Shown here: positions 12,519-23,600 of the stretch, piece after piece
Layout: each line of letters begins with the position of its first letter
How positions within the stretch are numbered: the stretch's first letter is position 1
NCBI GenBank assembly: GCA_002633025.1
Contig: NMRB01001628.1
Coordinates: forward strand, 1 to 64,000
DNA from: Notospermus geniculatus
Lineage: Eukaryota; Nemertea; Pilidiophora; Heteronemertea; Lineidae
Length of the DNA stretch: 64,000 nt
Reading direction: 5' to 3'
The notes under the pieces: generated by a model
Databases searched by the model: none
The model's input: the letters and a program-made list of their open reading frames with translations, nothing else
Told to the model about the DNA's origin: nothing
Translations under genes and position numbers: made by a program

Positions 12519-13199
12519 ACAGGCACCTCTGAGAGTCGTCAGTAGGGTTACTGATTAAACTCGGGGTCAAGGGCTAGGGTTAAGGTCAGGGGGCTAAACG
12601 TAGGGCGATAGGCCTATCTAGTAGGCCTACATAATATATAGAATAGACAAGGTATGAAAGCGTTTGCGACCCGATTTCTGCCGAAACACCGCCACTTCAA
12701 AGTCTCTAAACTCACAGAAAAACAAAGTTTATGTCGTCAAATTTGCTCACCGAGTATTCTGTGCAATCTACATTTTTGTATCCACATCAAATTTTGTCTG
12801 GGGGATGACGTAGGCAGCTTGCGGGAATCCCCATCACAGCCGGATGGACGCTGGCCCAGCGATCAGTTCGAAGCGTAAAATAGGTCGATAATATTGGCGC
12901 ACAGGTGGATTAAAATTGCCGTGGTTGACAAAATTTGATGTGGATACAAAAATTTAGATTGCACAGAATACTCGGTGAGCAAATTTGACGAAATAAACTT
13001 TGTTTTTCTGTGAGTTTAGAGACTTTGAAGTGGCGGTGTTTCGGCAGAAATCGGGTTGCAAACGCTTTCATACCTTGTCTATTCTATATAGGCTATTATG
13101 TACTAGATATCGCCCTACGTTTAGCCCCCTTACCCTAACCCTAGCCCTTGACCCCGGGTTTAACCAGTAACCCTACTGACGACTCTCAGAGGTGCCTGT
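12519..13199. mobile_element. Foldback element with ~270-bp arms, 7-9 bp target duplication
   Basis: The arms (about 12519-12795 and about 12925-13199) are nearly perfect inverses, beginning ACAGGCACCTCTGAGAG and ending in its inverse. GATATGATC is present on both sides (12510-12518 and 13200-13208); if the element is drawn as starting CACAGG, the duplication is 7 bp. No coding sequence. It lies 34 bp upstream of the exon 1 donor of the 13.5-kb GPCR locus, inside intron 1. Confidence 0.9.
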
Positions 13200-14416
13200 G
13201 ATATGATCGCCTAAGTGCAGGTTCTATACTCGGATACTCACTGCATGTCAAACAGGGTCGGTGGATGCTTTTTCCATATAATATGAAATACCCCCCACAC
13301 AAGCTCTTCAACAAGAAGTCCTGAATCAGCCAGCGCTAAGGCAGTCATGTAGTTACAGGTTGAGATTCGTCTGTTATCATTCTGTACTGTTATCAATATG
13401 GACATGATGTTTCCGAAAAGTCCAATAGCTATAATAGGAATCCATGAATACTTAGTAACGATGTCGTTCACAATACGAAGGATAAGCACGTCTGGGTCTA
13501 TCTCTGTGCTGACTGGTGATAATGCAAGAGTGGTTAGGTACGATGGCTCTGTCATCATGCCAGATACCTATTACAAATCACCGCCGATGCTAAAGAGAGT
13601 GAAATGAACACTGTGCAAACGATGGTAATGGAATATTGGCTGGCGTGCTGGGTTTGTGTTGAGGAACCAACGCCTGAATCTGTTGTGTTTCGTCCTGCAT
13701 TTTTTATCAATCCACACACATATCAATATTGTGTGGTAATTGCACGCAGGCTTGGAACCCATGCCTTAGAACCTCCGTCGACGTCCATATTGTTCTTTGC
13801 GTGTGACATCTCTAGTCTTATTAGTAGGTCGTGGTGTTTCAGAAATTGAACAATGCCTCCACGTCGCCTCCCGCGTCATGCGTGTTCTGTAGGTCTACAG
13901 TTATTATTTTGATTCCCACCGCGTGTGCTCTTAGAGCAAGCCTATATATAAAAGGTTTTTTTCTTACTTCCGGATTTGGCAATCTGAGAAGTTTCAATGA
14001 TCAGGCAGGGATATTCAACTCCAATGGCTTGTTTTTGTAAAAGAGGTTAGTTAGAAATAATATACATAAATGGAATGCGATGTCATTGTCGTTATAACTT
14101 TTACGTTTTATTGTTTTCTCTGAATTGTACGTCATGTAAATGTTGTTAACGTTAGACGAATCAAAAAATGTTCATCTGTTGTTTGACCACTCAATGGTGT
14201 TGTAAACGTCTCAGTCAATCAATTGTAATACACTGGGTGAGGTCAAATGTTGTAGTTAACAGTTTTAGTTACGATTAAAATTTAGTTTACTACCACAACA
14301 GCAAGATTTGTCCGTTCGAATCAAATACATATTGGCGTATCACTCGTGATATTAAAGAACTTCACGTGTACTGTTACCGCCAAGAATCATATTGCCAGAT
14401 TTTTTTTTCGTGTTAA

Positions 14417-14613
14417 AGGGCCTCTAGAGGCACCTTTAGTGCATATTGATATGATTACTAACAGAGAATTGGTGGCATGAGGATCCAACTACTTGGGCAT
14501 CAATTTGGAAGTAAAATTTCATCAATGTCAACATTTGATCCACAATTCATGAGTTCATGGTTACTAGCGCCACCTGTTGAATTGTGGAAGTACTAGCTGC
14601 CTCTAGAGGCCCT
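14417..14613. mobile_element. MITE with TTAA target, AGGGCCTCTAGAGGC termini
   Basis: A 197-bp element flanked by TTAA (14413-14416 and 14614-14617). Its ends AGGGCCTCTAGAGGCA and GCTGCCTCTAGAGGCCCT are inverted. It belongs to the same family as the copy at 52888-53041, for which an empty site exists in this window. Confidence 0.85.
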
Positions 14614-15047
14614 TTAAGATTATGCTTTTATCTTGCTGATGATTTGATCCCCTGAGTACATGTATCTTCAAAACCGGATGAAATGTACATGTACATAGTT
14701 CCCAAGACAACTTCTTTTCCAAATAAAAGGATATTTAGAAAAAAAGAAATTGATTTGCATAACATTTTGGGGGATGCATAATTGTTCCTGCACTGTTATG
14801 CTTATTGCACAAGTACAATATTCCCGCGTTAAGGAAGACTTCAATTGACAACGCTTAGTAACCTCGTTCGTAAGATATCCTCGTATGCATTGTATTGTAA
14901 TCATACATTTGTACATTCTCCAACACTCGGGCGAAAGGCAACACTACAGTATTGGATAATGATGGTGGCGCCGGCTGTCGACAAAAAAGTGGAAATATAT
15001 TGAGACCATTTAACTTATCCTGTAATATCCTTGCAAAAGCGGGTGTT

Positions 15048-15120
15048 CGAAAAACATGGACTATGGATCAATGGACTCTGGACTACTGGACTGTGGAAAC
15101 CATGGACTGAACAGTCATAA
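15048..15120 (+). repeat. Copy of GGACTATGGATC repeat
   Basis: This is a direct copy of the right arm of the palindrome centred near 15584, sharing CATGGACTATGGATCAATGG and GGAAACCATGGACTGA. It suggests a dispersed or tandem foldback family. Confidence 0.7.
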
Positions 15121-15497
15121 ATACCTCATTGACATACGCTGCCTGAAATGGAAACCTCTTCTCCGACAGGAAATTAGGAGCTGAGTCTTGAGTGATTGAG
15201 AAGCTGTCATCGCCGTGTGTTGTAGGGTCACATCGAATGTTCGTTTACATGTAGCTAACAAACTTCGAATTTTCATATAACAATGTCTTTGTCTTCTCTG
15301 TTTGATTCACAAGGCTTCAGCAGCCTAGAATGATCTTGTTGGGCCTAATATCGGTGTGCATGGAGCGTAGCGTAGCCTAGTGATTTTTTTTTATCAACCA
15401 GTAATACAAATTCAATAGCCCATTATGCATGCACAAGACTGGTGTGTTATTTGCGATGACGTCTTCGTACACAACCATGAAAACAGAGGCAGGCGGC

Positions 15498-15680
15498 GCA
15501 TGTCAGTGAGGTATTCATGACTGGCCAGTCCATGGTTTCCACAGTCCAGTAGTCCAGAGTCCATTGATCCATAGTCCATATTTTTCGAACATGGACTATG
15601 GATCAATGGACTCTGGATTACTGGACTGTGGAAACCATGGACTGACCGGGCATCAACACCTCACTGACATACGCCACCTG
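15498..15680. repeat. Near-perfect ~90-bp-arm palindrome
   Basis: The two halves pair around about 15584: the left half ends CCATAGTCCAT and the right half begins ATGGACTATGG, separated by about 10 bases. The outer parts also pair (GTCAGTGAGGT against ACCTCACTGAC). No coding sequence. Confidence 0.85.
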
Positions 15681-15827
15681 TCTGTGTAGTGTATCGAAGA
15701 CGTCATTGCGAATAACACCCCAGTACATACATAGGCTACTTAACAACTGAATTTTCATAACTGGTACAATAGAAACGGACTTTGGTTCCAGGCGGACTTT
15801 GATTTCCTGTCACACCGGTCTAGACTG

Positions 15828-16957
15828 TCAAGACGCGGGGTGGGGGTGGGGGGTCTCTGAAGCATGGTCAGATCTGAATGTGCCGAAACTTACTGGCTTT
15901 TTCCTCTTTCTACCTTGCCAGTCCTTCATCCTGAGCGGCTGAATGTACAGAGAAAATAAAAGAGGCCCCAAAACTGAACCTTGGGCCACACCACAGACAA
16001 GGGGTTTGGGGGCAGACGTGTTGCCGTTGATAACTACTGCCTGTGTACGTAGGGTAAGATAAGACTGGCACCAATCAAGGGCCTTACCAGTGATACCAGG
16101 ACCACGTAGTCTTGACAGCAAGATCCCGTGGTCAATGGTATCAAAGGCGGCAGACATGTCAAGTAGTATCAAAATGGCTTCACGGCCACCGTCAAGGGCA
16201 ATATCAATATCCTCCTTTATTTTCAGCAGCGCAGTCTCTGTACTATGTCCATCTCTGTAAGCAGACTGTAAGGGGTCAACCAGTCCATTTGAGTCGAGGA
16301 AATGCACCAATTGTTGAGCAATAACTTTCTCAATAGGAGCAGTCAGCCGCGCATATTGCCAACAGATGGCAGCAAAGTCTTAGCGGACCAATGTACAGGA
16401 AAATCTACGTAATTGCTGCTCGATCAATAATGACTGGGTGCATTGAATTGGGCCGTAGTGACACCTAGGGCCGTATGCACCAAGCAAAGATAATCTTGAA
16501 CTCAGGTTTAGCCACAACTTTTCCATTGTCAGATCATACCCCAGTAAACCTGAACAACTGAAAAGTTGTGGCTCAACCCGAGTTGAAGATTATCTTCGTT
16601 TGGTGCATACGGCCCCTAGTGGTCAACTCGCTGAGAGCTCCTGACCTTTCCAATGAAAGGAAGGTTCGACACGGGACGGTAGTTCTTGAACACGTCCCGG
16701 TCGAGACTGTTCTTCTTAAGGAGGGGGCTAACGAGACTGCTTTTCAAACAGTCGGGTACACTACCCGACTCGATGGACTCATTTACACACTTGACGAGAA
16801 GGGGCATCGCGGCACCCAAAACCAACGAGTTTTTCAACAAGGCTGTTGGAATGGGATCGAGTGCACAGGATTTTGATGGGCGGAAACAAGAGTAATACAA
16901 GTAAGAGGACTCCTGACCCATTCCAGTAGGCATACATGTATTAAAGATAGGCATCAT
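15828..16957 (-). pseudogene. Non-LTR retrotransposon reverse transcriptase, broken
   Basis: On the minus strand the upstream piece (about 16957-16640) reads CALDPIPTALLKN and YRPVSNLPFIGK. The downstream piece (about 16340-15900) reads QSAYRDGHSTETALLK, AFDTIDHGILLSRL and GVAQGSVLGPLLFSLY. These are reverse-transcriptase core blocks of a CR1/L2/Jockey-like LINE. The FADD catalytic block is missing because the sequence diverges after SLYIQPL. About 300 bp of foreign DNA (about 16340-16640) splits the two parts and contains a MITE. There is no endonuclease domain in the window. It is a dead fragment. Confidence 0.85.
16468..16615. mobile_element. MITE, PIF/Harbinger-like, CTA target, inside RT
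   Basis: A 148-bp element with ends GGGCCGTATGCACCAA and TTGGTGCATACGGCCC, and CTA on both sides (16465-16467 and 16616-16618). Inverted arms continue inward (AAGATAATCTT, ACAACTTTTC). It sits inside the reverse-transcriptase remnant. Confidence 0.85.
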
Positions 16958-17674
16958 TTTTCTTTATCGACCACCAGATCAATATCCAAAGTGGCAAAAA
17001 TAATTCATACAAGGGAAATCTCTTTCGTCAAATACTATTATGTGCATTCCGTCATCTCTCTAACATGTCTAACACAACATAAACAATTGGATAGTGCTTT
17101 TTTGTGACAGGCTGACCACAAGCCACAGTAACCTAGTAATAATGACACCAGTGATAATTCAAAGAAAGATAAAATATCAAGTTAACTCGTGAAGAGGTGC
17201 AAGTGACGTGAGTTGGGGAGACGGGAGAGTTCAAGAAAATCGGATGAATTTCTTTTTCTGTTATCTTCGACAATCGATGTCCCGCTAATCAGGAGTTTTG
17301 AGCAATGTGTATTGCGATAGCCTTCTGTGCACACGATTCTGTTAGCCAGTTTTTTCCAGTCGGCATCGAGTGAACCGTCGTGGACTGAGGAGGGGGTCCG
17401 TGCTCGAAATTGATACCTGGGTAGTATTCTAATACAACTTCAGCTGTATTGGGTAAAAAAGCATTTGGTAGAGGACGATGCCACTGAATATTGAGTGTGT
17501 GCAGGAGCGGTTGGCCGACCAGCGACATGCTGAAATAATCGTCGTTTTCCTTAGGTACGGGTATTTTCCATGATTGATGAAAATATAAAATTCACGGAAC
17601 TTCTCTTCCTGTCTGCCGTATCAGAGGTCTCTTCCTTTTCAAAGGTCCAAGCATAATCAACATGATCAAGCATC

Positions 17675-20600
17675 ATGAACATGCAGAGAATCGAAATCGG
17701 TGTCATTATAATCATAATAAGCGGAGCACTTTTGGGAATTCGGACGACTGCAAATACACGACGTGAGTATTATTGTCCATATTTTTGATTCATTGTTCAT
17801 ATACTAAAACGGGAAAACTTCTTTTGGAGCCAAAACTAGCTTCTAATCTACCATCATGCCTTTCAGTCAGGCCCAAACTTGGTCCAACCTTCGTCCAACC
17901 TTCACCAAGAATAAAAGGAAACATTACACCACTGATACCGGTAATTTGCTAATCAACATAGACATGCAAATAATGTCAGCTGTATATTTATTTTATCGCT
18001 TTATATGTTTTCGTTGCAGCTATCTTTCGGGCCGACTTTAACGGAGATGACTCATATCTCAGGTTCGCACTCTGCATTAAGAGCTCACCGGTCGCACACC
18101 AGTAAGCGTCCACTACACACACCTGTCTGTAGGCCCTATACGATATACAGGAACACGCCGTTATATTTTACTATCTGCTGGAAACACAAGCCTGTGGAGC
18201 TGTATAGCCTATAACACACGTTGCGACAAGTTGAGATGTCGCCAGATAGGGAAATCTCCACTTATCCCAGCGAGTGTTGTAGGCTTCCAGACAGAAATAT
18301 CTACCGGTCAACAGGTGGGGAGAAATTCGTTTGTGTGTTGTGTTAAGAGCAGTATACACATGCAACTTCATGCACCTTGTTGCATGAACCTGATGAGACC
18401 AAAAAGTTTCATCAAAGTTGCATGTTTAAGCAGGCATGCAACTTGTTGCAACTAAAAAAAAAAAAGTTAAAGTTTGAGTTTATAGTCTGATATCAACAAC
18501 GGTAGAGGTGTCATCCGACTTCACACTTTAACCCCAGTCTATCCTGAAACCTTTCAGTAGAACTCAGATGAGCTGCTCATTCAGCGCATACAATCTGAGC
18601 ATTTCCGACCGGTACCCATTTATACACCTGGGTGGAGAGAGGCCAGTAAGGCAAAGAGACCTGCCCAAAGTCTCACGCCAGCAGCGGGATTCGAACCCGG
18701 GATCCTCTGACCGCTAGCCGGAGGCCCGAACCACTACACCACCGTGGCTCCCCGGTCGCAACTACCGACTGCAACTTGTTGCAAATTTAGTTTCTATTTT
18801 CTGGTGAAGTTACAACAAGCTGCACGTCACTGCTCAATGAGAATTCAGCAAAAACTCACGTGATTTCTACTAAAGCCAAAAGTGCTGCCGAACAAAACAA
18901 GAAGGCGAAGTCGGCATTACAGTTTGAATGGACATCAGAGGCCGAAAATACACTAACTGAGAACCTCGAGAACCCCATTCCTCTGTAACACCAAATAAAT
19001 GGATATAAACATCGGTACAACGGCTGCAAGCCAGAAACGATCTAGTTCGACAAATTTTTTGTATAAGTACAGCTCGCGAGCTCCACACCAATGCTTCACA
19101 TTGTCCATTTTCATATACCGGTAAGAGCAATGAAGCTGCTACACAGCCAGCTTTTTTTGTCATTTTTTTCATTAGTCATTACCGGCGTCGTAGCCCTGTT
19201 GGGTTTTTGCCGAAGGTATGGAGTCCACAACAGGCTACAGTCCACCTGTGTGGGGTCTTTTACTTGCCTTGGCATAGACACTCAGGTATACAAGGGACCA
19301 CGGCTTTCAGTCCCATCCGACGGACCCTCTAATATTTCACAATTTTATGTGCCTTCGCCCGGAGTCGAACTCGCGCCGACCCATTACACGGGTGGTAGTC
19401 AAGCGCGCTAACCACTCGACCACCGGGCTTTTGCCTCCATTTTGCCTGTTTTTCCTCCAGATCCAGAGGATTATTCCCGCCAAAATTCCCGCAATTTGTT
19501 GCGAACTTTTGCAACTAGATCATAATGCGGTATGGTTTGTCAAGAAAACAGCTCCTGAAGGATTTTTGTGCTAAAGTTGATTTTTTGCACTTCCGGGTTC
19601 TTTAGGGTCCAAACTGTTGCTGGGGTTCAAATTTTCCAGACCCCCACCCTCTTTCGGGGGGGGGGGTGTCACCCATTTTAAGACCCCCAGAACAGCATGT
19701 CAGCCACTTAACAACCGATTATTTTATAATACTAGGGTCATTTTGTAGNCCCCCCCCCCCCCAGAAAGGGGAGCAAGGGTGTAAAAATTTGCACCTCGTT
19801 ATTTTCTGACAGACTGGTTCCAAAACAGCCAAAAAAATCAACTTTAGCAAAATCCTACGGGAATACATAGCGTACCACACTATTACGCTGGATGCTGCAA
19901 TGTGGGTAGACTGCAACAAGTCATTACCAACTTTCGCTGTCATTTTAGTTCGGCTGGCCGCAGCTAGGGGCATTCAGCTAGCTCGCATTCAAGATTGCTG
20001 CTCCCACGGAAACCTCATTCCAAGGCCTGTCAGATTGAGCGGAATGCTGTCGTAAAGATTATGATCAATATCAGTTACAACATGCAATCAACCATGACAT
20101 GTGGGTAGGCCTCAGTGATCAGAGGGACAAAAAAATTCAAGTATTCCCTTTTATGACCTTACGCAACACCAACACACCACTGATCACTGATATTGACCGT
20201 AATCTTTACCACAGTATTCCATTCAAATCTGACAGGCCAAGATGTGCTGTTCTGTTCTCCCCCCACTTATATAGGGGTCCAGAAATGAAGAAAATCACAC
20301 ATTTTATGCAAATATTTCAGCAAAACCAATATGTTTAGCAATGTTTTTTGGATGAATGATAAATAATACCATTACTCTCCCAGTACAACAAACATTAGGG
20401 AATAATTTCACTGTTTTCATGCTGATTTCGGACATTTCGCAAATGCTCTTTGTTTTCCTAATTAATGAAGCTGATGTCACATTTTTCTGTCATGATTATG
20501 TAGTTCACATTATAAAATATTATACATGTACCTGAAGTTATGAAAATCAAACAACTGCAACATAATGAAAAATTAGTTGGGAAAATTGTTCCGAAAGTGA

Positions 20601-23600
20601 GCAGCCCCTTTGGTTGAATGGACCATATTTCAACCCAAAAATGGAAGTGGATGGATGTTTTGAAAAAGAATACTTTTCGATAGGATTCTATTGACCAACA
20701 CCTCTAGTTTAACAAGCCAGGTGAAATTGAACAATTCCGCCTCATACTTTTTGTCAAATCGCATTAGAAAATCATGTATTTCAGCATTCTTCACATTTCT
20801 AATGGCCTCATAATAACACTAGACTACTCATTTTCAACAGCAAAAAGGAAGCGTATGAACTATTTCCTTTTGATTTAAAATTGATATGCCTGCCTTTGTA
20901 GACACCTGAAGGTGCCATATCCAGGTGAAATATTTCATTTCCATTACTTATGTGACCATAGGAAGGGTTTTTCCTTTGCCGCCTGTACATTGACTGTACA
21001 TACCCTGGGCATGGCCGTACTGTCGTGGCCGCGCCTGCGCACTGTCGATGGTAGCGAAAGTTGGTAATGGGCAGGTTGCAACTTGGTGCAACCTAGTGTA
21101 CCCCCACCCCCACCCCTTTACTCCATTACACTTCCTGGGCAAAAAACAAACGATGCTTTCACTTCCGCCTACTGAGCAGGAAGGAATGTAAATAGACTAA
21201 TAGTAGGGAGGTTTCGAAATCAAACGATAAACGTAAACGTTAACGACAACTTTATTTTTGTACCGAAAATGCAACGCAAAATCTGGTTAATATGTAGTAT
21301 GAAAAATAACGTTGTCGTAAAGTTTTGGTTGATCGTTTGACTTCGAAACCTCCCCATTGTGTTTTTTTATTTATTTTTGCACTGTTTGTCTTCTCGTTTA
21401 CCTCGTCTAGGATCAAAAACAAAGCCGCATACAAGCCGTCCGCTGTATTTGGCACAGTCTTGTCCATAATTAATGGAGCAAGCCAGGTGTTCTATAAATC
21501 GACAGTTGATATCTGCAACCAACACAAACAGATAACTGTTGCTGTGCATGTAAGGATATCTAGCATGAAAAGTAAATGCGATATTTTGTCGTTTTGTTGT
21601 CACCTGAAATCTTTCGGTCTCGGATATGATAGGGATGATTATTCCGGACTTTATGCCGGTTTTCAAACTGATTATAACTCCATGGATTTCCATTACTATT
21701 CAGTGATGCCTTCTCTTCGTCAGTGGCAATATATCGTTGTAACATTTGATTTTACTTCGGTTACGACAAATGTCTTTCTGAATGGGAAGACGCAATACAA
21801 GACGAAATCTAACAAATATTCTCATGCAGGCTGTAAAGATGCAGTTGTATATTTTGGTCACCGGCATACTGTATCTATGGACCTTTCAAATTTTGCTATT
21901 TTTCCATATATATTTACCCTGCAGGATGTTCTATCCTACAACAATAAGACTGGTACGTGGCCTTTTTTTGCAACGTAAACAAAGCACACGCATTACGGGA
22001 TACATTTGAGTCAATGCTGCGACTGGTCATAATTGCATAAAATTCTCAACGGCATCTATTTCAGCAATGCGAATGACCTGGTTTTGTCATTCGCATTCCA
22101 TCAAATCAATGTCACACTGTTAGAAAAAAAACAGAAGATTCTACAGAAGAGTCTGTGCAGCAGAGTTTCAAGCATTTTCTGTAAATTGACAGAAAGGATT
22201 CAGGGTCATTGCCCATGACCCTTTGTTTCGAAGGTCCCTCCTAGGTGTAACATAAAACGCAGGTCATTTGTTCAGATGCAATTCATTTAACTAAAAAATG
22301 GCTCCAGACCTGTAATTTCACAGAATGTGCTTGAAACTCTGCTGCCAGAAAATTCGGTTAAATTCTCCTGTTTTTTTCCAACACTGCACCCAAATTCGTA
22401 GTGGCTGGAAATGGTGTAAAGCGGCAAAGCACAGGTTTTCAATAATGGATGAATTAAAATTAGGTAAACGATAGTAGTTTGAGAACCATTTACACAAACA
22501 AACAGGCTTCTTCTCTGTTATTTATCCGTCATGAATGTCATGACAGGCAGATCTGCCCAGGATTCAGTGTTGCATTACTTTTCTTATATTTAAAATTTTC
22601 TCCTTTTCTTTTTCATATTTATTTTTAACTTTCATAAAAAGTGCCAAACTATTTCTAATACCAAAATATTTTAGATCGTAATGATTTTGCTGCTTCAAGA
22701 TGGCCCGCCCACGGTCCAAATTAAAGCAAGAAAAGCATTGACATGAACTTGACGCAATATCTACCCAATCCACAATACCGGTACCCCAAACGCCCAAATG
22801 ATCAATACTCTGGCTACGTTAGAAAGGGCAGCAAGAGTACTAATCGAGATGATCAAAATTCTCAGGTCATAAGGCAGTCAACGCTAAATCTAATTTTACA
22901 TTTATCCATCCAAGATCAAAGCGTTTTTGTAAAAAGGGGAACTGGACGGAAAAATCACAATTAACATTAATATTCAGTCGCCAATATTACAGCTAAACGG
23001 CCATTTGGTAAGTAATAGGAACGTGGTAGGAAAGGAACAAACATGAAAATAATGTAAAACTCAAATGTTGTGCTGTCGGAATCTTTAAGGCAATGTAATA
23101 ATCTGATTGGTTATTTCCGATATCTGACAGACATCATGTATTTTGCTGCTGCATACAGGAGAAAATGACAGTTTACTGTTTTGTGTTCCATCATCCCTTA
23201 GACAGCCTTATCCACCGTTCTCGGCGACTGCATTCCGTGGGTCTTTCTCCTCGGTCAACACCTCGGTTCTTCACCTCCTTCTAAGACAGTAATGATACAG
23301 TCGCAAAAGGGCTGTTCGTTTTCGTCATTTGAGGAATCTGAGTTGTGATCCTTGGGAAAACGGAAAAAGCTATGCACTTGCAAATTGCAGAAATTCTTCA
23401 GAAAAATATTCATATCTCAGCTTGAGATAAAAATGTCTTGAACGCTTGTCCGTAAAAGAAGTTACTTTTGTATCTCAAGTTGAGATCTTTGAATCTAAGT
23501 ACGAATAACTTATGTTTCATGTTGAGATAGGACTGTCTCAAGTCAAATCTGCCAGCTGAGATGACGGCCGTCTCGATATGAGTTAACAGTGGTCTCTATT

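Larger units (their letters stand above)
9232..13558 (-). pseudogene. Rhodopsin-type GPCR paralog with 2-base deletion in exon 2
   Basis: Exons are 13558-13242, 10308-10090 and 9773-9232, with the same arrangement as the 6.9-kb gene. Exon 1 encodes TM1-2 (GLFGN, ALALAD), exon 2 TM3-4 (AEMTVDRLIVVRFP), and exon 3 TM5-7 (INFYLYCIGGGKKFRNG) plus a longer C-tail. Compared with the paralog, exon 2 has lost 2 bases after the Leu-Asn codons at the end of TM4 (near 10128). It is therefore 219 nt instead of 221, and its normal donor no longer matches the phase of exon 3. An alternative weak donor 17 bases upstream (C|GTTCAA) would restore phase with a shortened loop. So it is either a recent pseudogene, a splice-shifted gene, or a sequencing error. 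All other parts read cleanly. Confidence 0.75.
13559..17674. other. Intergenic: MITEs, palindromes, dead retrotransposon
   Basis: No host gene is recognised. The first 60 bp resemble the 5' flanks of the other minus-strand GPCR genes. The rest is unannotated unique DNA mixed with the elements listed separately. A 79-aa minus-strand frame at 17289-17528 has no recognisable family or splice context. Confidence 0.5.
18063..21410. other. Intron 2 of the LamG-PAN gene, filled with repeats
   Basis: This 3.3-kb intron contains two tRNA-derived SINEs (listed), C/G homopolymer tracts at about 19656-19668 and 19750-19762 with an N at 19749, and a MITE at 20022-20238 with GGCCTGTCAGATT ends. A further inverted pair at about 19500-19600 and 19820-19900 is weaker. 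No exon is seen. Confidence 0.55.

Noticed and set aside
17289-17528. 79-aa minus-strand frame just upstream of the LamG-PAN start
   Set aside because: It looks weakly protein-like but has no recognised family, start context or splice partner. Left unannotated.
18660-19431. Possible tRNA genes (A and B box words on the minus strand)
   Set aside because: The tRNA-like heads are followed by typical SINE bodies and lack complete cloverleaf ends.
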